Source of the DNA: an uncultured Anaerolineales bacterium
Lineage (GTDB): Bacteria; Chloroflexota; Anaerolineae; Anaerolineales; Villigracilaceae
Length of the DNA: 64,000 bases
NCBI GenBank assembly: GCA_937928015.1
Contig: CALFXA010000238.1
Coordinates: 5,010-69,009 of the forward strand
Direction: 5' to 3'
The notes below the pieces were generated by a model. The model was not told where the DNA came from. It did not search any database and worked only from the letters and a program-made list of their open reading frames with translations. This document shows positions 44,188-52,010 of this stretch, piece by piece; the stretch's first letter is position 1, and the number at the start of each line of letters is the position of its first letter. The translations under genes and the position numbers were made by a program.

Positions 44188-45423
44188 TTATTTGTCCAGA
44201 TCCTCTTCAGAAAGGATTTCCCCGGCCAGGGCCTGCAGGGCAGCCACATCCTCAGCCTTGTCCACTTTGGCAGCGCGCCAGTACTGCTCCAGCAGGTCGA
44301 GCGGACCCAGGCTGCTGACGGTCTGTCCCTCGGGGATGCGTACCCGCGACTCGATCTGCGGCCGCTTGACGAGGTGAAACTCGAAAGTGTTTTCGGCGTA
44401 TTGTCGCAGGGCGGATTCGTCGATCAGGGTGTCCCATTCACGTGGATACTCCACCATCAGCTTGACGATGGCCCCGTCCATTTTTTGAGGATTGGGCAGT
44501 GCGGCCATGAGAACCTCGGTCACATTCTCGCTGGACGTGAGGGTGATCCGCCGTTCGAGGAAGGGACGCGTCCCCTCGATCTTTTTCCAGTCGACCTGGG
44601 TGCTGCCGCGCAAAACCTCTGCGAGGATGAAGAACTTGTCGTCGCGGGCCTCGCCGAAATCCACGCGCTCGATGGAGCCTGGGTAGATCACGGGCGGATG
44701 CCCGCCTTCATTTACGTCCTGCGGTTTGTGGATGTGACCCATCGCCACGTAGTCCAGCCGTTGGTCCTTGACCAGTGCGGTCGGCAGGACCAGGTCAGCG
44801 CCGAGCATGACCATGCGCTCCGCGCCGAAGGTGGCTCCTTCGACCGAGGCGTGTGCGGTAAGAATCATCGGCAGGGACGGGTCCGCCTCCGCCAGCCAGC
44901 CTTCGACCAGCCCGGAGATGCGCTCTTCGATGTTCAAGAAGATTTCCTCGGGCTTTTCGGCACTCAGTTCGAGTGAGGCCATCAGGCTTGAGCGCGCAAT
45001 CCACGGCATGGCGATGACCTGGGCGGGCACGCCCCATAGGTCGTCGGGACCGAGGAATTGCGGACGGTCGAGCACGCGCACATACGGAACTTCGAGCGTG
45101 GCAAATTCCTGGATGGCGTGTGCGCGTCCCGCCGCGGGGGAGAGATCGTGGTTGCCGACCAGCAGCAATGTGGGAATCTTCGCCTGTGAGAGGCGCATGA
45201 TGCGCTTGCCCCACTCGCGCTGAAAGGTCGGGGCGGGGGAGCGATCTTTGTAGGCATCGCCCGCGAAGATGACCAGGTCCACGCGTTCGCGGATGGCCGC
45301 ATCCACGATGGTATCCAGCGACTTGAGGAAGTCGAGCACGCGCAGCGGCAGTCCCGTGGCGGGATCGTGTCGTCCGTAGTTGGCCATGTCGATATGGGCA
45401 TCGGCGAAGTGAAGGAGTTTCAT
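44188..45423 (-). CDS. sbcD: DNA repair exonuclease SbcD/Mre11 family
   Basis: A 411-residue metallophosphoesterase nuclease. Metal-binding motifs in order: FADAHIDM, FAGDAYKD, LLVGNHDL, LTAHASVEG and AMGHIHKPQ. A capping domain follows in residues 260-350. SbcD works with the SbcC/Rad50 ATPase in processing DNA ends and hairpins. No sbcC is adjacent here. The gene has no clear ribosome site and lies 50 bp after the C39-like peptidase gene, with a dispersed repeat in the gap. Confidence 0.88.
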   Translation of the reverse strand: MKLLHFADAHIDMANYGRHDPATGLPLRVLDFLKSLDTIVDAAIRERVDLVIFAGDAYKDRSPAPTFQREWGKRIMRLSQAKIPTLLLVGNHDLSPAAGRAHAIQEFATLEVPYVRVLDRPQFLGPDDLWGVPAQVIAMPWIARSSLMASLELSAEKPEEIFLNIEERISGLVEGWLAEADPSLPMILTAHASVEGATFGAERMVMLGADLVLPTALVKDQRLDYVAMGHIHKPQDVNEGGHPPVIYPGSIERVDFGEARDDKFFILAEVLRGSTQVDWKKIEGTRPFLERRITLTSSENVTEVLMAALPNPQKMDGAIVKLMVEYPREWDTLIDESALRQYAENTFEFHLVKRPQIESRVRIPEGQTVSSLGPLDLLEQYWRAAKVDKAEDVAALQALAGEILSEEDLDK

Positions 45424-45437
45424 GGTTTACAGTCTTT

Positions 45438-45472
45438 CGTCCTGAGCGGAGCGCAGCGAAGTCGAAGGACGG
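45438..45472. repeat. Dispersed CCTGAGC..GAAGTCGAAGG palindrome, copy 2
   Basis: A variant of the repeat at 3652-3679 with a duplicated GCG-AGC segment in its loop. It fills the gap between the peptidase and sbcD genes. Confidence 0.7.
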
Positions 45473-45473
45473 A

Positions 45474-46811
45474 TCATGGCTTCAATCCCAGTTCCTGCAG
45501 GGCCTGCACGGCGGGGAACCAGTTCGGATGGACCTTGAGCGTGGCGCGGTAGTCGTTGATGGCGAGTTGGGTCTGGCCGAGCATGGAGTAGGCCCGTCCG
45601 CGCCAGAGCAGGGATTCTTCCAGGTCGGGCTTGGGGCGCGGCTTGAGTGTGGTGGTGGCCAGGTCGATTACATCCTGATAGCGGCCGGTATAGAAGTAGG
45701 CGAAGTAGGGTCCCGTCTGATACCACATCATGCGGAAGGGACGCTGGTTCTCGGCGGTGCTGAGCTGGGCGTAGACGGTGAAAGCCTCGTCGTAGGCGCG
45801 CGCGGCGTCGGCGTAATTGTCCAGCGCGACCTGGCTGGTGCCTTCATTAAAGAGGGCGAAGTAGCGATCCATGCCCGTCAGGCTCTGACTCTCCTGCTGG
45901 GCGCGCTGCAGGGCGATGCGGGCGGCGGTGTCCTCGTCGGCCAGCGGACCCAGTAGACTCATCACGTCGCGGTCGCGGTTGGCGGGGTAGACCACCACGA
46001 AGACGTAATCGAATGAACGCCAGCCGTTCATAAAATCGTCGTAGGAGATGCGGAAGTTGGGGCCGTCGTTCCAGGTATCCTGCACGGTGACTTCGCGTTT
46101 GGCGTCGTCATAGCCGCTGATGAACTGGTAATGGCCCATCCAACTGACGACGCCCAGCGCATCGCGCTCGAAGTAGCCTTTCTCGGCCACCACGGGGAAT
46201 CCCGCCGCGAGCAGGCGCTTGACCAGGTCGATGTCGCCGCCGTAACGCAGGACGGAGGTCATGCCCGGGACGTTCGCGGAGATGAAGTCCTGGAGCTCGT
46301 AGGGCATCACGTTCTTGTCAACGTTGGCGGGCTGACCCTTGCTGTCGGTGTTGCCCGGCATGACGGCCCGCCCGATCACATCACGGTCGCCGCTCCAGCC
46401 CCAGAAGTTGAGCGCCATCGAGAAGTTGGCGGGACCGCAATAATTCCAGCGGTTGTGCTGGTGCTCGTAGCGGAAGCCCGTCAGACTGACGGAATCCGGC
46501 AGGGGCGTGGATGTGGCGGTCGGCGTGGCGGTGGGTCCCAGCCGGGTGGGAGTGGGCGTCCCCGTGGCGAGCGGGGTGAGGGTCAGCATGTACTCGGCGC
46601 GGGTGGTTGCCAGGATAGAGTCGAAATCCACCTGCTGCTGACTGGGCTGGAAGACCGCCTGGTCGGGCGGGTTGAAGTAGTAGTTGATCTGTGTCCGCAG
46701 GTTGTCCACGCGCCAGGCCAGACGCTCGTGGATGGGCGGCAGGAAATACAGGCCGACCGCCAGCACCAACCCAAGCGGGATCAGCCAGAGCCATTTTCGT
46801 TGGGTGAACAT
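45474..46811 (-). CDS. C39-like cysteine peptidase with TPR repeats
   Basis: A 445-residue membrane-anchored protein. An N-terminal TM helix (residues 7-25) and a Pro/Thr linker (80-107) precede a Peptidase_C39_2-type domain with catalytic Cys in NYCGPAN, His in MGHYQFISGYD and Asp in VQDTW. The C-terminal 170 residues contain helical TPR-like repeats. It should face outward and cleave or bind peptides. There is no ABC transporter partner. TATAAT ends 7 nt before the ATG with no Shine-Dalgarno site, so it is likely leaderless. Confidence 0.85.
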   Translation of the reverse strand: MFTQRKWLWLIPLGLVLAVGLYFLPPIHERLAWRVDNLRTQINYYFNPPDQAVFQPSQQQVDFDSILATTRAEYMLTLTPLATGTPTPTRLGPTATPTATSTPLPDSVSLTGFRYEHQHNRWNYCGPANFSMALNFWGWSGDRDVIGRAVMPGNTDSKGQPANVDKNVMPYELQDFISANVPGMTSVLRYGGDIDLVKRLLAAGFPVVAEKGYFERDALGVVSWMGHYQFISGYDDAKREVTVQDTWNDGPNFRISYDDFMNGWRSFDYVFVVVYPANRDRDVMSLLGPLADEDTAARIALQRAQQESQSLTGMDRYFALFNEGTSQVALDNYADAARAYDEAFTVYAQLSTAENQRPFRMMWYQTGPYFAYFYTGRYQDVIDLATTTLKPRPKPDLEESLLWRGRAYSMLGQTQLAINDYRATLKVHPNWFPAVQALQELGLKP

Positions 46812-46824
46812 GGCGGGGATTATA
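46812..46824 (-). promoter_or_regulatory. -10 box adjoining the C39-like peptidase start (leaderless)
   Basis: TATAAT (minus strand, 46824-46819) with 7 nt to the ATG and no ribosome site. Confidence 0.5.
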
Positions 46825-47028
46825 AAACAAAATGTCGGGCGGCCTGGGGAGTCGGGACCATAAGGGGGTATAGAACGCGAGGATTTTGCGCTTTTTGGGC
46901 GGGTTTTCCGCGGAAGCCCCGTAAAGTGGACATTTTCTCACTTGTTTCTCATAAATCCCCATAACCTTTTGGCGGTCCTTGGCGACTAGATTTTTTGTAT
47001 AGCAAGAACCTGACCCAAGGAGACAACC

Positions 47029-47529
47029 ATGAGAAAAAGCACCCTGTTCATTTCCGCCGCCCTGACCGCCTTCATGCTGGCCGTGCTGGTCGGCGTGGCG
47101 TCGGCGTATCAGAACGTCGTCAAATCGAGCGTCGCCGCCGTGCAACCATCCGCGTCTGCTCCCATTGCCGAAAATATCTCCGCCCCGGCGGCGGTCGCCC
47201 CCACCTCAACCATGATCACCCCTGAGCAGGCCGCCGCGCTGGCCTCGCAAGTGTTGGGCCGCACCGATCTCTTTAGCGTGGAAACCGCCGACTTGAATGG
47301 CGCACAATCCTACCTGGTGACCTTCAGCTCGGGCGACCTGGTTTACGTCAGTCCCGAGGGCCAGATCCTCTCCATCGGCAAGATCACGCCGACCGTAACG
47401 GTCAATACCGTGCCTTCCCATCGCAAGAAGCAGGAAGATGTCAGTGTCCCCGCGCAGACGGGCGGCGGTGGCAGCAGTAGCTGCGGTGGTGAAGACCACG
47501 ATGGCGGCGAAGAACACGACGACGATTAG
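47029..47529 (+). CDS. Exported PepSY-like protein with acidic His-rich tail
   Basis: A 166-residue secreted protein. A signal peptide (residues 1-26, ending VASA) is followed by an Ala/Pro linker, a PepSY-like segment (ITPEQAAALASQVLG and then a strand pattern ending LVYVSPEGQILSI) and a C-terminal tail of Gly/Ser with one Cys and the acidic-His run SCGGEDHDGGEEHDDD. The tail could bind metal. AAGGAG lies 8 nt before the ATG. First gene of a four-gene unit with ApbE and a ferric-reductase-like protein. Function unknown. Confidence 0.75.
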   Translation: MRKSTLFISAALTAFMLAVLVGVASAYQNVVKSSVAAVQPSASAPIAENISAPAAVAPTSTMITPEQAAALASQVLGRTDLFSVETADLNGAQSYLVTFSSGDLVYVSPEGQILSIGKITPTVTVNTVPSHRKKQEDVSVPAQTGGGGSSSCGGEDHDGGEEHDDD

Positions 47530-47538
47530 GATCACCTT

Positions 47539-47919
47539 ATGGCTCCCAATTCTCCCAACAAACCCGCATCCCGCAACTGGAATGATATCCAGATGTTCCT
47601 GGCCGCCCTGGCCATGGCGCTGACGCTCGGCCTGTGGAACCTGTTCGCAGGTCCCGATCGTGCGCTGGCGAAGGAAAGCTCCCAATCGACCGAGCCGCCT
47701 CCCCAGCCTATCTCTGAACCGCCCACTGCGGCGGCTCCCACAGCCCTGCCTCAGGTCAAGATCTACCTGGGCGGCGTGGCCCCGCAGACCGAAATCATCG
47801 TTACCAACGTCCGCAAGGGCGGAGGCGGCGGGGGTGGAGGTGGGGGTGGCGGTACCCTGCCCGGCACGGGCGGCGGAGGTGGCGGTGGTGGAGGGGGCGG
47901 CGGAACAGGCTCCTCGTAA
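47539..47919 (+). CDS. Membrane-anchored glycine-rich protein
   Basis: A 126-residue protein with one N-terminal TM helix (about 19-37), a Pro-rich linker, a short beta-type segment (VKIYLGGVAPQTEIIVTNVRKG) and a tail made of two poly-Gly runs of 12 residues separated by TLPGT. It is unrecognised. The LPGTG string resembles a sortase motif but lacks the following TM helix. The stop is 1 bp from the apbE start, implying translational coupling. Codon bias matches the neighbours, which supports a real gene. Confidence 0.65.
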   Translation: MAPNSPNKPASRNWNDIQMFLAALAMALTLGLWNLFAGPDRALAKESSQSTEPPPQPISEPPTAAAPTALPQVKIYLGGVAPQTEIIVTNVRKGGGGGGGGGGGGTLPGTGGGGGGGGGGGGTGSS

Positions 47920-47920
47920 C

Positions 47921-48844
47921 ATGATCCACCGCCTATCCTTCCGCGCGATGGGCACGAACATGCTGGCCTGCCTGGACGTGGACTCGGAGCAAGCCCCCGG
48001 GGTCCTCGCCCAGGTGCCAGCCTGGTTCGAGGAATGGGAGCAGGCCTTCAGCCGCTTCCGCCTCGACAGCGAACTCTCGCGCCTCAACCGCTCGAACGGC
48101 CGCCCCATGCCCGTCTCCGAGACGTTCTGGCAGGTCTTTCAGGCCGCGCTGGATGCCGAAGCCTGGACCGACGGGCTGGTCACGCCCACCATCGCGGATG
48201 CTCTGCGCGAGGTCGGCTACGACCGTGACTTCGACCTGCTGGCGGGCGCGCGTCTGCCCTCGCATTTCCCCACGCTGACGGCGGCCCGCCCGCTCTCCAC
48301 CGTGGAATGGGACGAGGCCAGGCGTACCATCCATCTGCCCGAGGGCATCCGCCTCGATTTCGGCGGTGTGGCCAAGGGTTGGGCCGCACACCAGGCCATG
48401 CTGCGACTGTCCGAGTACGGCCCCGCGTTGATGAACGCCGGCGGCGACGTGGCGTCCAGCGGTCCGCTGCGAAACGGCGGCTCGTGGGAGATTACGATCA
48501 CCAATCCGTTCACGCGCAAGGAGGAAGACAGCCTTGGGACGATCCTGCTGCGCGGTGAGGCCGTCGCCACCTCGGGCACGGACCACCGCCGCTGGCAGCA
48601 AGGCGACTTCCTGCGACACCACATCATCGATCCGCACACGGGCCTGCCCGCGCAGACCGATGTGTTGAGCGCCACCGTCGTCGCGCCGACCGTGCTCGAA
48701 GCGGAGGCCGCCGCCAAGTCCGCGTTGATCCGCGGCGGGCTGGCGGGCATGGCTTGGCTCGACGCCGACCCCAGCCTGGCGGGATTCATCGTCCTCGAAG
48801 ACGGCCAGGGCCTCTATAACGAAAGACTCAAGAAGTATCTCTGA
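47921..48844 (+). CDS. apbE: FAD:protein FMN transferase (ApbE family)
   Basis: A 307-residue enzyme that attaches FMN from FAD to Thr/Ser of target proteins. RAMGTNMLACLD opens the domain, FSRFRLDSELSRLN, RLDFGGVAKGWAA, LMNAGGDVASSG, TSGTDHR and HHIIDPHTGLP are the family motifs (Mg2+/FAD site). No signal peptide or lipobox is present, so it acts in the cytoplasm or is anchored through partners. An upstream in-frame reading overlaps the Gly-rich gene and is rejected. Its target is not evident, as no FMN_bind protein lies nearby. Confidence 0.93.
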   Translation: MIHRLSFRAMGTNMLACLDVDSEQAPGVLAQVPAWFEEWEQAFSRFRLDSELSRLNRSNGRPMPVSETFWQVFQAALDAEAWTDGLVTPTIADALREVGYDRDFDLLAGARLPSHFPTLTAARPLSTVEWDEARRTIHLPEGIRLDFGGVAKGWAAHQAMLRLSEYGPALMNAGGDVASSGPLRNGGSWEITITNPFTRKEEDSLGTILLRGEAVATSGTDHRRWQQGDFLRHHIIDPHTGLPAQTDVLSATVVAPTVLEAEAAAKSALIRGGLAGMAWLDADPSLAGFIVLEDGQGLYNERLKKYL

Positions 48845-48846
48845 TG

Positions 48847-48920
48847 TCCTTGCGAAGCAACCTCCTGTATTCGAGAAATGACGAGATTGCTTCGGCGCCT
48901 TCGGCGTCTCGCAACGACAT
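48847..48920. repeat. Dispersed GCAAC...GATTGCTTCG repeat
   Basis: The gap between apbE and the next gene holds a partly palindromic sequence with GAGATTGCTTCGGCGCCTTC, of the kind found as dispersed intergenic repeats in many environmental bacteria. Confidence 0.55.
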
Positions 48921-48937
48921 GAAAGAAAGTAGGTAAT

Positions 48938-49768
48938 ATGCCCGCAAATCTCCCCGAACCCGTCGAGATGGAATCCTCGGTCAACATCCAGACCTTCCTC
49001 ACCTTTTTGCTCGCAATGACGGCCGGTCTGCTCTTGGCCGTGCTGGTGTTGCCGAGTTGGCTGCCCAACATGGCCTTCTCGTTGAACGGTGAAGCCCCCA
49101 AGGTCTTCTGGTACCTGGCGCGCGCCACGGCCTTCGCCTCGCTCAGCCTGCTGTGGGTTTCGATGGCGCTCGGCCTGAGCATCACCAACAAGATGGCGCG
49201 CCTGTGGCCCGGAGCGCCCGCGTCCTTCGCCATCCACGAATACGTCAATTTGCTGGGCATCGCCTTCGCCATCTTCCACGCGCTGATTCTGCTGGGCGAC
49301 CATTACATCGGATTCACCTTCGTGCAGGTGCTGATGCCTTTTTCCACGACCACCTATCGTCCGTTCTGGGTGGGCATCGGCCAGTTGGGGTTTTATGTCT
49401 GGCTGCTGGTGACGCTCAGTTTCTACGTGCGACAGGGCATTGGCCAGAAGACCTGGCGCGTCATCCATTACGCCAGTTTTGCCATGTACCTGATGGGACT
49501 CTTCCACGGCATCTTCACCGGCACCGACTCGGGCCTGGACTGGGTACAAAAGTTTTACTGGCTCTCGGCGGGCAGCCTGCTCTTCCTGTTGATGTACCGC
49601 ATCCTGGCCAGCGTTGCAGAAAAACTTTTCCCGCAGAAGCCGCAGCCGAGGCCTGTTCCCGCTCCCGCGGCGCGACCTGTCCCGGCCGCCCGTCCCGCTC
49701 CTGTGCCCGCGACGACGGCTGTTCCCACGGCCCCATCCCAGGCGAGGGCGCCGCAAGGCTCGGATTGA
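48938..49768 (+). CDS. Ferric-reductase-like transmembrane protein
   Basis: A 276-residue membrane b-type cytochrome of the ferric reductase/YedZ superfamily with six TM helices. Candidate haem ligands are the His in FAIHEYVNLLGIAF, FHALILLGDHY, VIHYASFAMYLMGLFHG. The C-terminal 55 residues are a Pro/Ala tail. No flavin or NAD domain is fused, so electrons must come from a partner. It is grouped with apbE, a PepSY-like protein and a Gly-rich protein, suggesting a transmembrane electron-transfer unit using covalently bound flavin. Confidence 0.85.
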   Translation: MPANLPEPVEMESSVNIQTFLTFLLAMTAGLLLAVLVLPSWLPNMAFSLNGEAPKVFWYLARATAFASLSLLWVSMALGLSITNKMARLWPGAPASFAIHEYVNLLGIAFAIFHALILLGDHYIGFTFVQVLMPFSTTTYRPFWVGIGQLGFYVWLLVTLSFYVRQGIGQKTWRVIHYASFAMYLMGLFHGIFTGTDSGLDWVQKFYWLSAGSLLFLLMYRILASVAEKLFPQKPQPRPVPAPAARPVPAARPAPVPATTAVPTAPSQARAPQGSD

Positions 49769-49774
49769 AAATGA

Positions 49775-49807
49775 AAAACGCTGACCAGGAATGGTCAGCG
49801 TTTTTTA
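49775..49807. terminator. Bidirectional terminator after the ferric-reductase-like gene
   Basis: Stem AAAACGCTGACCA / TGGTCAGCGTTTT with 4-nt loop and a T run, between two convergent genes. Confidence 0.92.
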
Positions 49808-49820
49808 TCGTGGCTGTTGC

Positions 49821-50660
49821 TTACGGGATGGACTCGGCCAGGTGCAGTAGATCCTCTTTGGAAATCGACTCCGACTCGACGATCAGGAGGAAGGTGCGGC
49901 CGTCGGCGTCCCAGAGGAGCGACGCGCCCTGCTCGGGATGCGCGGCGGCCTTCCAGCGCGAGGGATTCCAGGCCCGCACGGGATCGGCCAGGTTGTAGAA
50001 GCCCATCGCGCCCTTGTAGAACACGGCGGGATGTCCGTTCACGGAGAGCACCTGGGGCTCGCTTTCCAAATTCACGCAGAGATAGCCGGCTAGGTCGCAA
50101 TCGGATGGGCGGTCGGGGTCGTAGCCGTTGGGGCAGTCGCCGTGGAGAATTTCAAGCTGGATCGTGCGTCCCTGGGCGTCCCACCACTGGTAGGCGGCGG
50201 AGGAGGGCGTTTCCGCGTACATGGACCCGTAGAACAGCGCGGCTCGCTCTTGCAGGGTATATCCCGCTGGGACCCAGGCGGGCAGTTTGTCGAAATAGGG
50301 CTGGCTGGCGGCGATCTCCTGCGGGCTGGACGCGGTCCATAACTGGGAATAGGACTCGGTCTCGGCCTCCAGCGTGGGTGTGACGAGATCGTTGGTGACC
50401 AGGACGGTCGTGCCACGCACGATGATCTTCGCCAGGATCGAGTCGACGGCGGACTGGGCGGCGGCGCGCAGCGTGGGGGACAGGGCCAGGCTGAGGGTCA
50501 GGATCAGGCTGAAGGTCAGGGCGGAGGCGAGGGCGAGACGTCGCGCCGTGGGACGATGGGCCGGTGCGGGGGAGTCCTCCCGCGTGAGACGGTCATATAA
50601 CGCGGCGGCAAACTCGGGCCGCGGGGGCTGACGGAAATTCGAGAGGAAATCGTTGTTCAT
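49821..50660 (-). CDS. Putative anti-sigma-type membrane protein
   Basis: A 279-residue protein. A short cytoplasmic N-terminus (about 40 residues, Arg-rich) precedes a single TM helix (about 42-65) and an extracytoplasmic domain that resembles DUF4367 (YTLQERAALFYG, LSVNGHPAVFYKG, SLLWDADGRTFLLIV). Overlapping the ECF sigma gene by 4 bp, it is the likely regulator of that factor. A zinc-type anti-sigma motif is not visible in the short N-terminus. The extended reading to 51134 overlaps the sigma frame and is rejected. Confidence 0.75.
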   Translation of the reverse strand: MNNDFLSNFRQPPRPEFAAALYDRLTREDSPAPAHRPTARRLALASALTFSLILTLSLALSPTLRAAAQSAVDSILAKIIVRGTTVLVTNDLVTPTLEAETESYSQLWTASSPQEIAASQPYFDKLPAWVPAGYTLQERAALFYGSMYAETPSSAAYQWWDAQGRTIQLEILHGDCPNGYDPDRPSDCDLAGYLCVNLESEPQVLSVNGHPAVFYKGAMGFYNLADPVRAWNPSRWKAAAHPEQGASLLWDADGRTFLLIVESESISKEDLLHLAESIP

Positions 50661-51190
50661 GGCTCCTCCAGGGCGGCGCGCAGATGTTGCACGACGCGGT
50701 GCAGCAGGCTGCCCACGTTGGATTCGCTCAAATGGGTAAGGCGGGCGATGGCGCGGTTGGTGAGTCCCGCCCCGTATTTGAGCGCCACCAGATCGCGCTC
50801 GCGTTCGTTGAGTTGACTCAACAGGGAGTCCAGCCGTTCGAAATCGGCCCGCCGCTGGACCAGGCTTTCGACGTTCTCCCCGCCGCTGACGGCTGCCGCT
50901 GCCTCCAACGGGACCTCGGGGTGCGGCCGGCGAAAATGGTCGGCGGCCACGTGACGGGCGATGGTGAACAGCCAGGTGGAGAAGGCGGCCAGGTCGCGTC
51001 GATAGCGCTGACGGTTGCGCCAGGCCTTCTCGAAGGTCTCGGCGGTCAGGTCTTCTGCCAGGCGCTCGTCGCCCACACGGTAGCGGAAGAAATTGTAGAT
51101 GCGCGGCAATTCCGCCTGATACACGGACTCCCAATCCACCTCGCGGGCGGGGAACAACGACTTGCCGAGCGAACGCAGCGACTCTGTCAT
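50657..51190 (-). CDS. ECF-type RNA polymerase sigma factor
   Basis: A 177-residue sigma-70 family protein with only regions 2 and 4. Region 2 shows YNFFRYRVGDERLAEDLTAETFEKAW and FSTWLFTIARHVAADHFR. Region 4 shows LNERERDLVALKYGAGLTNRAIARL as the -35-binding helix-turn-helix. It drives an unknown regulon and is coupled to a TM partner by a 4-bp overlap. It marks the edge of the accessory region, which starts just upstream. Confidence 0.93.
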   Translation of the reverse strand: MTESLRSLGKSLFPAREVDWESVYQAELPRIYNFFRYRVGDERLAEDLTAETFEKAWRNRQRYRRDLAAFSTWLFTIARHVAADHFRRPHPEVPLEAAAAVSGGENVESLVQRRADFERLDSLLSQLNERERDLVALKYGAGLTNRAIARLTHLSESNVGSLLHRVVQHLRAALEEP

Positions 51191-51234
51191 CCTATTTCAT
51201 TATACGGCGCGGGGGAGAAAGTATCACACTGTGG

Positions 51235-51309
51235 AATCAGATGTATAATTTTATGAAAGATAAAGGGTGTTATACAATATTCCTGCTGTATGAACCATAG
51301 TTGGGCGGT
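51235..51309 (+). repeat. Repeat R1 with TATAAT and a GTTGGGC core
   Basis: About 75 bp shared with R2 (57767-57843): TGTATAATTTT, GATAAAGGGTGTTAT and CCATAGTTGGGC are the conserved blocks. It includes a promoter-like TATAAT and ends in GTTGGGC (51300-51306), which fits the integron core site GTTRRRY. It lies 50 bp before the first cassette-like gene. Confidence 0.7.
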
Positions 51310-51355
51310 TTGTCGTAAAACAGCCACTGTCAGATAAGCAATACGGTTAAACATC

Positions 51356-51814
51356 ATGGAGCTAAAAGTACTAAAAAATATTCACAGGGGAATGTATGTT
51401 GAGTTCAATATATCAGGCGATGAGGCTCACTACAACTTTTGGCACAGCGACTCACTATACTTATATGAACCGATTTATGGCGTCTTTGTAGAAAGTTTCA
51501 AAAAGAGCGTTGAAAAGTTTAACTATTACGGCCCGACCCTTGTTACGGCATCCGAGTTGTCACAGCTCCAGCAAGAATTAGAGAATAGCAAAAAAGAGTT
51601 CGAGAGTATTACGAGTTCAGACGATTTGGTCTACAAAATAGCGCAGTCAAAATTGGGAAAGAATTTCCTGGTTGAGTTTGAGGGTCAAAGTTGTGATTTA
51701 CAAACACAGTGGAAAAGTGTCGTGTCCTCATTGAAAGAAATAAACGAGACTCTTGTTGAATTAATTCGCAAATGCATTCAAGAGAAGCGAGTTCTTTGGG
51801 TGCTTGGAATGTAA
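51356..51814 (+). CDS. Hypothetical protein in first cassette-like unit
   Basis: A 152-residue soluble protein that I do not recognise. The first half is beta-type with many aromatic residues (YNFWHSDSLYLYEPIYG). The second half contains an acidic coiled-coil-like stretch (LSQLQQELENSKKEFESI). Base composition is much more AT-rich than in the flanking housekeeping genes. It is placed after a GTTGGGC core site and followed by an attC-like palindrome. No clear ribosome site precedes the ATG. Confidence 0.6.
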   Translation: MELKVLKNIHRGMYVEFNISGDEAHYNFWHSDSLYLYEPIYGVFVESFKKSVEKFNYYGPTLVTASELSQLQQELENSKKEFESITSSDDLVYKIAQSKLGKNFLVEFEGQSCDLQTQWKSVVSSLKEINETLVELIRKCIQEKRVLWVLGM

Positions 51815-51866
51815 TGTCTGAGATTGGGAAGGAAACTTTCGTGAGTGGCCTTTTATGCAAAACATC

Positions 51867-51989
51867 GCCCAACACAGCGGACGGCGGGGATTCTGCGGAA
51901 TTTTCGGGCTTTATCTACACCCAAGCAGAATTCTGTTCTCAAAGTTTTATCCACGCCCGCCCCAGCGCAGGTAATGCAAACCGTTGGGC
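51867..51989 (+). repeat. attC-like site B
   Basis: GCCCAAC (51867-51873) and GTTGGGC (51983-51989) are perfect complements and fit the integron consensus RYYYAAC / GTTRRRY. Inside them GGCGGG pairs with CCCGCC, and CAGCG blocks lie near both ends. The 123-bp length is typical of attC. It separates two unrelated genes, and GTTGGGC lies 21 bp before the next ATG. Confidence 0.6.
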
Positions 51990-52010
51990 GCAATAATTAT
52001 GGAGACCTCA

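Noticed and set aside
47933-49756. Long minus-strand frame opposite apbE and the ferric-reductase-like gene
   Set aside because: Antisense shadow. Both plus-strand genes have complete family motifs.
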